Positions 33,011 through 42,285 of a DNA stretch of 64,000 nt are shown here, in pieces. Within the stretch, counting starts at the first letter, position 1; the number at the start of each line of letters is the position of its first letter. A program made the translations under genes and the position numbers. The stretch comes from Amylostereum areolatum. Its lineage: Eukaryota; Basidiomycota; Agaricomycetes; Russulales; Stereaceae. Below the pieces are notes generated by a model, which did not search any database, was not told the origin of the DNA, and saw only the letters and a program-made list of their open reading frames with translations. Location: assembly GCA_012932865.1 (NCBI GenBank), contig SAXG01000042.1, positions 1-64,000 of the forward strand, read 5' to 3'.

Positions 33011-34032
33011 TTAGCAGCGGTTCTGTGGGGAAAGGTTCATGCGGGGGCTAGACAAGTATGATGGTGGACTCACACGTAGGCGAAGGACATTGCCCATGTC
33101 TGTCAATATGTGCTGGTTCATTGTTCTGGTGGGTCAATTAGTGATGAATGGCCTCGAGAGCGCAAACACTTACAAACGATTATAATTGATATCATCATCG
33201 GTCATACCTTGAAGTTCCCCTGCTAGACACTCGCGATACACATCCCATCGGACGCAGAAGGAGATGTCGGTTAGGGATCGATGCACGGATGTGGCATGGC
33301 CGTTCTCCTCAACAGTGAACCACAGGATAACCGGAACAGAGTCACTACGTATAGCAGTGGGTATGATGATGCCGGATTTCGAGGGGACTTCATGCAAAGA
33401 AACACGAGCGAAAGAGAGGAATGCGAGGCAGTAGTTCTTATCCGGAGTAGCGCGTGCGCCGTGAATGAATCGTTGGCGGTTTACGCTTGGGTCGGTGGAT
33501 ACGAGACCACAAACGACCTTCACGGCGTAATCGAGACCAGCGAGGGGTTCGGCGGCTAGGTTGAGCTTCACGACGACGACTCGAACGAGACCGTCCTCGA
33601 TCATCGGGAGAATGAGCGCTCGCTCGACGAGGCGCATCGTCATCCCAGCTTCGGAGCTCGCACCGCGTATGGATTTACACGCCGCCCTGTGCGAGGACCT
33701 ACGAAGGGCGGATTAATAAATGTGGAGCATTGTGCATCGACGACTTACCAGTGTTCCTTCTGACAGCTCTTGCTGCAGTATTTTGCCTGATGAACATGAT
33801 AAGTTGTGGCAGGATAACAACAGAAATAGCCTACTTTGTAAGATTTGCATGCTGAACATACCCTGACTTCCACCATGATACGGAGCGCGTTGCAATTAGA
33901 GCAGCGAACCGTATCTCCCATGCGTAGCACTCTTCGCTCAACGGAAGTCGTCCTAAGCTCGTCGTGGACCCAGCTCAAGAAAGAAGGCGACATTAAGAAT
34001 TCTAAATACTCCTTTTCGAGAGCGGTGGGCAT
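33011..34032 (-). CDS. MYND-type zinc-finger protein, duplicate A
   Basis: The ATG at 34032 gives MPTALEKEYLEFLMSP. The zinc-binding part, after removal of a 48-bp intron, reads CSNCNALR, VCSACKSYKAKYCSKSCQK and EHW, then HRAACKSI. This is the C-x2-C ... C-x2-C ... YC-x3-C ... H-x3-C pattern of a MYND finger, a protein-interaction module. A C-terminal domain of about 160 residues follows (MRLVERALILPMIEDGLVRV, EPLAGLDYAVKVVCGLVS, ILWFTVEENGHATSVHRSL), which I do not recognise. Two further short exons (QHILTDMGNVLRLR) appear to end with a TAA at 33011. It is about half identical to duplicate B at 36196-37221, with the same exon structure. Its partners and role are unknown. The frame looks open. 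Confidence 0.72.
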
Positions 34033-34614
34033 GTCGAGGGACTGACAATCGAGGATAGAAGTGAGCCGCAAGTTGCATACGAAAAAAAGGATGGACGTAC
34101 TGATGATGGGCGAGGGTTGGGGAGGAGGGTATTCCAGAGATGGGAATGTGGACGTTTGCCCTTGAAACGCCCTCCATGGATGCTGTTTTAAGAGATTCGC
34201 GTTCTTTGGGGCGCGTCTTACCACTTTCCGACAAAAGGACATGGGTGAAGGGGTACCAAAGGGCGGTAAGCATGGAGACTGGGAAGAAAGGGCCGTGTAA
34301 GTCATAACAAAGCGCGTGTGCGTGGTACGACGACAAACGATGGCATAAAGGGACCTTTCTCCGTTTCGATAGCAGGAGGAACGGTAGGAGAGCGCGGTAC
34401 GCACAGAGCCGGATGGAGGGTTCTCCATAAAGCGATGGCTTGTGGTGATGGACAGCAGAAAGTCGAGGGTTCTGCGATGATCCTGTTACATCTAGCCTTG
34501 GTGCACAGTGCCCTCCATTATCTGAGGGGTGCATGCAGCCTAGACACCGCTTACTTGCTCACGCTGAGATGGAATCAAGAAGGGAAAAGGAATCAAGAAG
34601 GGAAAAGGTATGCG
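34033..34614. other. Upstream region of MYND duplicate A
   Basis: Parts (for example TCCGACAAAAGGACATGGGT near 34208) resemble the region upstream of duplicate B near 37407, so the segmental duplication reaches into it. A 16-bp direct repeat (GGAATCAAGAAGGGAAAA) lies at about 34570-34606. No gene is seen. Confidence 0.4.
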
Positions 34615-34984
34615 CACTCGATGTTGTAGAGTTTGAGCTGGTAAGCGTCCTTCGATGAAGCCACGACGCGGAGGTAATCGCGAAGGGTTCTTTTTGTAGG
34701 GCTTTTTGGTAAGGTACTGGAGGTTAGCGCTTGGAGAAGTGGATGGACGAAGTCACAGTGATACATTTGTCCCCTAACGTATGGGCATGAACAGACAACA
34801 CTACGAAGAAATCTGGAAGAAACGTACCCTCGCGGTAGATCTTAATGCTATCACCGGGCTGCCCAGCCTTGCCCTCGAAGGCAGCACCATCGAAGAGACC
34901 GTCGCTCGCCGGGCGGGAGTAGTCGATAACGAACTTGTGCTTTGCAGCAATTTGCGATATGAAAGGGTGCGTTGAACGATCTGG
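34615..34984 (-). pseudogene. Ribosomal protein eL22 (RPL22) pseudogene
   Basis: On the minus strand the sequence reads AAKHKFVIDYSRPASDGLFD then GAAFEGKAGQPGDSIKIYRE, DKCITVTSSIHFSKR, YLTKKPYKKN and LRDYLRVVASSKDAYQLKLY. These are the consecutive blocks of 60S protein eL22. There are several breaks. About ten residues between GAAFE and GK are missing. The frame shifts after HFSKR, where an extra A gives a stop, and shifts again after KKN (two bases missing). An intron (GTACGT to GTTAG, about 34765-34832) is retained, so this came from DNA duplication rather than a processed transcript. It lies between the two units of the segmental duplication. The functional eL22 gene must be elsewhere. Confidence 0.8.
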
Positions 34985-35437
34985 CATGGTAAAAATCAAA
35001 GGCGAGAGGGGCGGACGAAGATGAACCTATGCGGTACACACCGGGGAAAGTCTGCGACGGACCGGAGGAGAAGATGCGCGGCCTGGCGGACGGTGGCGAG
35101 CCAGCTACTTAGCTGGTGCAGGGTTAGTCGCCGGCCTGAGAAATGCATTTAAATGACGTTGAAAGTCTGAAGAGGAACGGAAACGCACTTGGAGCAGTGC
35201 TGGCGACGGCGGCGGACCACCTGCCCATGGCTTCGTCGAGGGTGCGCGCTTGAAGGCCTGACGCGCGACTTCCCTCCGCCGGTCTCGCTTCCTCCCTTCC
35301 TCTCTCACCCTCACTCACATCACCCACACCTGTCTTCACTCCACCCTCGCGCCTGCTCTCGCACTTTCACTTCCATCACTTCAAGGTGAGTATCGATGAG
35401 CGATGTCTGGGCGATAGTTGACTTACATGCCGTCTAG

Positions 35438-35843
35438 ATGATGCCTCTGGGACTCTCCAAGCACTTCAGGAACGTTGTTCGGCCGGCCATGAGAATAGTG
35501 AGCGTGGCTGATACAATTTCGGGCTACTCGTACTCACCGTGTTTTGCAGGGACGCGTATTTCCTAAGATAAAGGAGGGCCTCCTCGTCGCCGCCCCTGGA
35601 ACCATCGTCTGGTCTCCGAGCGTGATTCACCAGAGAACCGCCGGCCTTTGCATCTTCTGGGGCGAGCTGTTTGTCAAGTCCGGCGTCCAGTACCGCAACC
35701 TCGTCGTGCGCGCGAACGCCAACGCCGATTTGCGCAAACTTCGCAGTCTCAGTGCCCGGGGGAAGCTTGCCGTCCTAGATGTTCCTGTCGCCAACCCAGG
35801 AAATGAGACGGAGTTCTGGGACGCGTTCGAGGAGGCGTTGTAG
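35438..35843 (+). CDS. Small conserved-looking protein of unknown function
   Basis: Exon 1 starts at 35438 just after a possible acceptor (an upstream non-coding exon is likely, given a GTGAGT donor at about 35384). It reads MMPLGLSKHFRNVVRPAMRI. A 50-bp intron leads to GRVFPKIKEGLLVAAPGTIV, HQRTAGLCIFWGELFVKSGV, NLVVRANANADLRKLRSLSA and DVPVANPGNETEFWDAFEEAL. The product is about 118 residues, basic at the N-terminus and acidic at the C-terminus, without a clear transmembrane helix. I do not recognise the family. A 5'-truncated duplicate at 32456-32812 keeps the same protein sequence pattern, which supports it being truly coding. Confidence 0.6.
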
Positions 35844-36195
35844 GGATGCGCGGCTATGGTGGGTAGGTTGAAAATTGGGGGGGCGCGTCGTTGCTCGTAC
35901 ACCTTGTTTCTTGCCATTAGGATAATCCCACCTCATTCACTCTGGAACTCGGGTGGTCCGAAGCTGTGATTTGAGGCGCCGAGAGGCGCGGTGGTATTGT
36001 GGAGACACAAATAACTAATTAAGGACACTCGGACAACGTTATCTCTCGGATGAAGGTCCATCTAAACCGTTTTGACACAAAATCTGAGCGCAAGTGAGCC
36101 GAGGGGTGATGCTAAAAGGATGAAAGCATGCGTACCTCTACCGGATGACTTCGATAGGCGAACAGGCGCGAGTACGAAGGAGCAAGAGGGCGTGG

Positions 36196-37221
36196 TCAGC
36201 ATTCCTGTGAAGACGGGTTAAAGAAGCGCGGGCTAGGTATCGGTTTAAACTCACCGCGCGCAGACGAAGATTGTCCTCCAAGTCCGTAGTGATGTGTCGG
36301 TTTAACGAACTGGTGAGATAGTCAGTGATGAACCACCCAAAAGGCGCAAGCACCTACAAGTGATATGCACGGGGGTCAATAGGCTCTATTTGTGGAAGGT
36401 CTACCGTTAAAACCTGCCAAAAGATGGACCACTTGATGCAGAAGGAGAGGTCGTCCAATGATCGGTTCGAGGAGATAGTCTCTCCATTTTCCTCCACAGT
36501 GAACCAAAGAACAGCGGGAACAAAGTCCTTATGAATAACTGTTGGCATGGTGATCCCCGATTGCAGAGGAACCTCAAGGAGGGGGACGCGATTAATGGAC
36601 AGGAATCCCAAGCAACATTTTTCGCCCGGGGCGGTGCGTGCGCCATGACGGAACCGCTCTCGATTGGTGTCAGGGCAGGTTGATACAAGACCGCATACGA
36701 TCTTCAAGGCGTAACTGAGACCAGCGAGGGGTTCGGCGCCCAGGTTGAGCTCAGCGATGATAATCCGCGAGAGATAGAAATCGACAGCTGGAAGTACGAG
36801 CGCTCGCTCGACGAGGTGCATCGTCGTTCTCGCTTCGGAACTCGCGGCACGTATGGATTTACACATTGCCCTATGCGAGGACCTACGGAGGGAGGGCTGG
36901 TCAGATGAGGTTGGAACGATACAAAGTAACGCCTCACCAATGATTCTTCTGACAGCTCTTGTTACAGTATCTCGCCTGATAAACGCCGTAAGTCATGGAA
37001 AAATCAGAACAACGAAGACGCACCTTGAAAGATTTGCACCCCGAGCATGACTTGAGCTCCGTCATCACACGACACTTACTGCAATTGGAGCAGTGCGTTA
37101 TATCCTCATTGCGTTTCTCTCGTCGCTCTTCAGGGGTTGCTCTAAGATTGTCGTGGTCTTCTTTATGCCACGACGGTGGCAAAAGGAATGCCGTGAATTC
37201 TTCTTCGAGAACGCTGGACAT
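36196..37221 (-). CDS. MYND-type zinc-finger protein, duplicate B
   Basis: The ATG at 37221 gives MSSVLEEEFTAFLLPPSW. The finger reads THCSNCSKCRVMTELKSC, then SGCKSFK joined across an intron to ARYCNKSCQKNHW and HRAMCKSI, with all MYND Cys/His positions present. The following domain reads MHLVERALVLPAVDFYLSRI, GAEPLAGLSYALKIVCGLVS, FRHGARTAPGEKCCLGFLS and LWFTVEENGETISSNRSL. Terminal exons give RHITTDLEDNLRLR and end with a TGA at 36196. It is the paralogue of 33011-34032 and lies in the same relative position to the small gene (35438). The duplicated unit is therefore small gene (plus) plus MYND gene (minus). Function is unknown beyond a likely protein-binding zinc finger. Confidence 0.74.
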
Positions 37222-37660
37222 GTTGAGGACCTGACAATCGAGAAGAGACGTAAATCAGGAGTCTTCCTGGAGGAAAGGGCGGACTTACAGATTGTTAGCG
37301 AGAGTTTAGAGGGGGATTTGGGGTCCGGAGGAGAAAATGTCTTGTTCAGACGCCATCCGTGGGCCCTGGTTTTATATGCTCACATTCCTCTGGACTCGTC
37401 TTCCCGTTCTCTGACAAAAGAACACGTCGATAAAGGGTGGGGGTCAAAGAAGGGGACCACGACAATCGTGTAGACCAGGATAAAGCAGGATAAAGTGAAC
37501 ATTGATGACAAACCTCGCGAAAGGAAAGAAAGAGATACACTTACGTGATACCTACGCACCTGCACGTCCGAAAATGCCAATAAACGAGTTGAGCGATCGA
37601 GTCGTATGTACATCATGAATATACGGTGGGAGCAAAGATTATGGTATGCGTTGATAGCGA
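37222..37660. other. Upstream region of MYND duplicate B
   Basis: It resembles parts of the upstream region of duplicate A. No gene is recognised. Confidence 0.3.
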
Positions 37661-39769
37661 TTAGGTAGACGACGGATGGCGGGGACATTGAAACTGCGAA
37701 GAAGGGACATGCAAGAAAGGAGCGGGGAGATAACCATAGATCGTCAAAAACTCTTCGATATAGAACACCATCACCTTCCGCTCGACAAGAACATAGGCGT
37801 CACGGTGTAGTTCAGCCAGTGGAACACGCGCATCTTCCGGGAAGAAAGGCCAGGACGATATGACGGCACAAAACGATTCCAGCCACGGCTTGCGAACCTC
37901 GAAATCATCGCTTTCATAAGGCTTGGGCTGCTGGCATATGTACGCATCATCCTCAGCAGAGCAGTAAAATGAGCTTATTGCCGATGACCCGTCTCCTCGC
38001 CACACTGCAGCACGCAAGCGCAAGCGCTCTTCTCTGCGATCGGCATCCCAGTATTCTAACCCGGTGATCATGTCATCATAGCGATTGAATTGCCATCGGC
38101 CGAGAAGGTAGTTGAGGCGATAGAGAGTTGCAGCGCGAAGATCGGAGTTGTCGAAGTCCTCGATGAGGAGATCGCACTCGCAGTGGGGAAATAGGCCGGA
38201 ACGTAGCTCTTGAGTCGCCGGGCCGGCATAACCCAGGATCATATCCCCTCCTTGCGAATAAAACCGATGCGGATCCCAGTGGTCCGCACTTTGGCCCGCC
38301 TTGTTGGCTTCTACCTTCCAGTAGAAGTGCCCTAAGACTGAGCGCCAGTCTTCTGTCTTAAGAGCGCACTTTTGTTCGGCAAGGGGATCCGTGACGAAGC
38401 GAGTCTTGAAAAGAAATGGCGAGATACATGCCCAGGTGTAGTAAAGGATGCTCTGCTTTTTATTGGACGCTCCCCAAAAGAGATGGATTGGTGGAATAAT
38501 GAAGGGACGAGGGCCCAGGTCGGTGTTGAAAAACTTGGTCATGTCGATGTGAAGCATGGCGAACTCCCACATCTTCACCGGACGAGGAGCATACGGCGGC
38601 GGGCCAGATTTTATGTTGAAGATGCGGCGGAGCTCGGTAGTCAACGGGGCTTCCGCTGGTCGCAATTTACGTTGGGCTGTGGGATTAGCCATGTCAGCTC
38701 ATTTCGATGATCCATTGGTAGATAACTTACGACGATCCGTGACGAAGTTCGTACGGTCCGCTCCTTGATCCAAACGAACTCCAAATCCGCGTGCAGCTTG
38801 CTCCAGGTCACCGTTGACGGGAACTCGAGGAGGGAAAACCCATTCGTCGCGGTGTCGGAGTCCAGAGACTTGCACTGGACCGTCCCACGGGTCGCTGACG
38901 CACATGTCGTAGATATGCATTAGCCTCTCCTCGCCGATAAATATATCCGCCCAGTTGTCGGTTTCGACGATCATATAGGTTGGAACAAACTGACAGAAGG
39001 CGGCGTAATCTTCCCGTGTCTCAACGAATACCCCACGGGCATCGTCGTAAGGCCTAACGGGATGGGGGGGCACGAAGGGCCTGGAGGCAAGCTTGGCTAA
39101 ATGATGCACTGCAATAGCGCTGAACCATCGCTCATAGCCGCGAAGTTCGGCAATAGACCTCTGCAACGCCCGTAAAAATAAGACCACGTCGAGCCAATCC
39201 AGTGGACTCTCCTCGAGGCGGATGATGCATGAGGAGGCTCGTAGAAATGTGCGAGCAGGGTCTTGGATATGGCAAAGAGAGGGGGACCCCATCACTGCAG
39301 CTCTCATCGGCTCTAGTACGCTTCTGAGGCGGGAGTGTTCAGCCTTCAGCTCGGCGAGGGAAGAAGGGCGAAGGTTAAAGCGAAGGTCGATGGTGGCATG
39401 GCGGACTAGATCCCTGTCTCGCTTCGGCATGGCAAAAAAAGGAGCGGTATTCGTTTCGGGTGTCGGGACTGGCATGAATGCAAGGTAGGGGCTATCATGG
39501 TTCAGGAGTTGTGGAAGGCGTGAGTATTCGTCGACCCCCCAAAGACCATCGGCGTGTATGGCGGGTGGTGGCATTTGCGAACGGGGGAGTGGCACTACCA
39601 GCTTATCGTGGTGGCTGACCATGGAAGGTTGGATAGGAGCATGGGGCGGCACGAAAACGGGAATGCGTCGGTTGCATAAAAGCGCGTGCTTGCCGTCATA
39701 GAAGGAGCTATAGCGCAGTACTTGCACATCTGGACCTTGAAAGCGCGGCAAGGTGTCTAATAAAGACAT
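37661..39769 (-). CDS. Unknown two-exon fungal protein
   Basis: The ATG at 39769 starts MSLLDTLPRFQGPDVQVLRY. The first exon of about 355 codons ends TNFVTDR, followed by a 58-bp intron (GTAAGT to CACAG, about 38675-38732). Exon 2 reads RKLRPAEAPLTTELRRIFN to the stop at 37661. The spliced protein is about 690 residues with a Pro-rich N-terminal part (VFVPPHAPIQPS), many aromatic residues and no clear signal peptide or transmembrane helix. Fragments such as GRWQFNRYDDMITGLEYWDA and DAYVLVERKVMVFYIEEFL look like a globular domain. I do not recognise the family. The long open frames and a clean intron support a real gene. Confidence 0.7.
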
Positions 39770-40369
39770 GCTTGCTTGTATACAGTGAGTGAGGTTACAG
39801 AAGCGTATTGAAGGGGAAGATACGGACGATGAAGGAGAATCTGGGGCCTTGGGCGACCGTGTCGACGCGTTCACGCTTCGGCAAGCGACTGAGCACAGGA
39901 TCCACCGTCGGGGGATCGAGGAGGTGAATAAAAAGCGTAAGATAAGATAGTAGACGAGTAGAGTATGCTCCTGTGAGGAAAGAGCACTCAAATTGCACCG
40001 TATGGTGATGATGAGTCAGAGGGTGATGTTGAGGTGAAGTCAACGGAGAAGTGCAACGTCGTGAGGCCGACGCGCGTTACGTAATAAGCGCGAAAGCATC
40101 TGATCATGCTGAGGAAGCGCGCTGCGGGAAGTCACATGTCCACGGCGCTCTTTGCTCCGAGTGGTGCACGTCGCTCTTACCACTACATCCACCATCACCG
40201 CCTTCTTTGACACAAGCCACCTACAACCGTTAGATGAACCTTTAGCATCAGCGTCTACTGGCAGTGCTCGCAGTGCCAGAGTATCGCCACGATGACACTC
40301 ATCACCGTGCGTATCACATTAGATCGTCATGATGTGCTTAACTCTCCCATAACTTCTTGCCCCCCAGCT
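39770..40369. other. Intergenic region
   Basis: No gene is recognised. A retained intron of the EF-1alpha copy occupies about 40302-40371 and is preceded by about 50 bp of unplaced sequence. Confidence 0.3.
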
Positions 40370-41615
40370 AGGTCATCGACGCCCCGGGTCACCGTGACTT
40401 CATCAAGAACATGATCACGGGTACCTCGCAGGCTGACTGCGCCATTCTCATCATCGCCGGCGGTACCGGTGAGTTTGAGGCTGGTATCTCCAAGGATGGT
40501 CAGACTCGCGAGCACGCCCTCCTTGCGTTCACCCTCGGTGTTCGCCAGCTCATCGTCGCTGTCAACAAGATGGACACCACGAAGGTGCGTTCTGTCTATC
40601 TGTCCATCTCGCTTGGTTCTGACATGCTATCTGTCCAGTGGAGCGAGGATCGTTTCAACGAAATTATCAAGGAGACGTCCACCTTCATCAAGTAGGTTGG
40701 CTACAACCCCAAGGCCGTCGCTTTCGTTCCCATCTCAGGCTGGCACGGCGACAACATGTTGGAGGAGTCCCCCAAGTGAGTCACAACCTGATCGACTCGT
40801 GCTCAACGCTCTCTAACTCGTGCCGTACAGCATGCCGTGGTGCAAGGGCTGGACCAAGGAGACCAAGGCCGGTGTCGTCAAGGGAAAGACCCTCCTCGAT
40901 GCTATCGACACTATCGAGCCCCCACTCCGTCCCTCCGACAAGCCTCTCCGCCTTCCTCTCCAGGATGTCTACAGAATCGGTGGCATCGGCGCTGTGCCCG
41001 TTGGTCGTGTTGAGACCGGTGTCATCAAGGCCGGTATGGTCGTCACTTTCGCCCCCACCAACGTCACCACGGAAGTCAAGTCCGTCGGAATGCACCACGA
41101 GCAGCTCGAGGAGGGCCCCCCTGGTGATAACGTTGGCTTCAACGTCAAGTACGTGCTCTCACTTGTGATCCTGCTACCTGGGTTGATGATGGTTTTCGGA
41201 ACGTGATCGTCAAGGATATCCGCCGTGGCAACGTCGCCTCCGACTCCAAGAACGACCCCGCTAAGGAGGCCGCTTCCTTCAACGCCCAGGCCATCGTTCT
41301 CAACCACCCCGGTCAAATTGGTGCTGGCTACGCACCTGTCCTCGATTGCCACACCGCCCACATTGCCTGCAAGTTCGCCGAGCTCATCGAGAAGATCGAT
41401 CGTCGGTCAGGAAAGGTCACGGAGGCGTCGCCCAAGTTCGTCAAGTCCGGTGATGCATGCATTGTCAAGCTCATCCCGAGTAGGCCAATGTGCGTGGGGT
41501 CGTACAACGAGTACTCCCCTCTTGGTCGTTTCGCTGTCCGTGACATGAGGCAGACGGTTGCCGTCGGCGTCATCAAGTCCGTCGACAAGACTGAGAAGGC
41601 CGGTGGCAAGGGTAG
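40370..41615 (+). pseudogene. Translation elongation factor EF-1alpha pseudogene (5'-truncated, in-frame stop)
   Basis: The frame opens after an acceptor at about 40371 with [20 protein letters not shown] (G3 box DAPG), continues through [17 protein letters not shown] (G4 box NKMD), [18 protein letters not shown], a TAG at 40693-40695 where EF-1alpha has Lys, then GYNPKAVAFVPISGWHGDNM. Later exons read [60 protein letters not shown] and [20 protein letters not shown] to [12 protein letters not shown]. About the first 90 residues, including the GTP-binding P-loop, are absent, and the Lys-rich C-terminal end after GGK is not found. Introns are kept, so it is a genomic duplicate, not a retrocopy. 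It is almost identical to a functional EF-1alpha in the rest, so the duplication is probably recent. Confidence 0.9.
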
Positions 41616-42285
41616 GCGCTCTTTCCATGATTCTTCGTCGACGTCACTTATCACGTCTACGCATCTGTTTTTTTACTTTCCCTTACCTCTGCTCGTGGTT
41701 CGCATTCATCATCGCATACTGTCCTTCACTCCCTCCATCTGTACGCACTTTACGACGGTTACGACGCTGGTTCATCCGGATTGGCTTTAGGTCGTGTATC
41801 CCAAGTGTATCCATGGCTTCTTTACGGTGTTGTCCCGATTACGAAGACGGGTGAATGTAATGCCCTTGTATCATCTTTTCGCGGACGCCTTGAGGGCTGG
41901 TCTTGAGTTGACCTCACGAAACGGCAGTAGGTGGTAGCTGGATAATTAGGCATCCTGTGATGAACAAATCTTCCCGGGGGCAGCGAAGAAGAAACGGCTC
42001 AAACCCTACGGATGTCGCGCGGACGCTGTGGGCCTCCCATCCGCGACACGATGGGTGGTGGATATGCGGTCACTTGACACCAATATCCATTACCGAACAG
42101 CTCGCGATCGCCGTGCTTCGGGCGCGCGAAATCCCAACTTTCGTCAAGCGAACGTCGATCAATATGGAGATTGAAAGTTGAACGGGGAGCATTGATTTCT
42201 GTTGACACTCCAAGCACTACCCCCGAGGCACCCATCAGCCAGTCAAAAGAAAGAGAATAGTATTACTTATTGAGTATAGTACGGT
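41616..42285. other. Intergenic region
   Basis: No gene is recognised between the EF-1alpha copy and the dioxygenase gene. Confidence 0.3.

Noticed and set aside
34985..35260. Extra 5' exons (MGRWSAAVASTAP and following) for the eL22 copy
   Set aside because: They can be spliced on paper but do not match the eL22 N-terminus and lie in a probable promoter region.
32456..37473. LTR retrotransposon with the two similar units as LTRs
   Set aside because: The units contain introns and MYND coding exons, have no TG...CA ends, and the sequence between them is an eL22 fragment rather than gag-pol.
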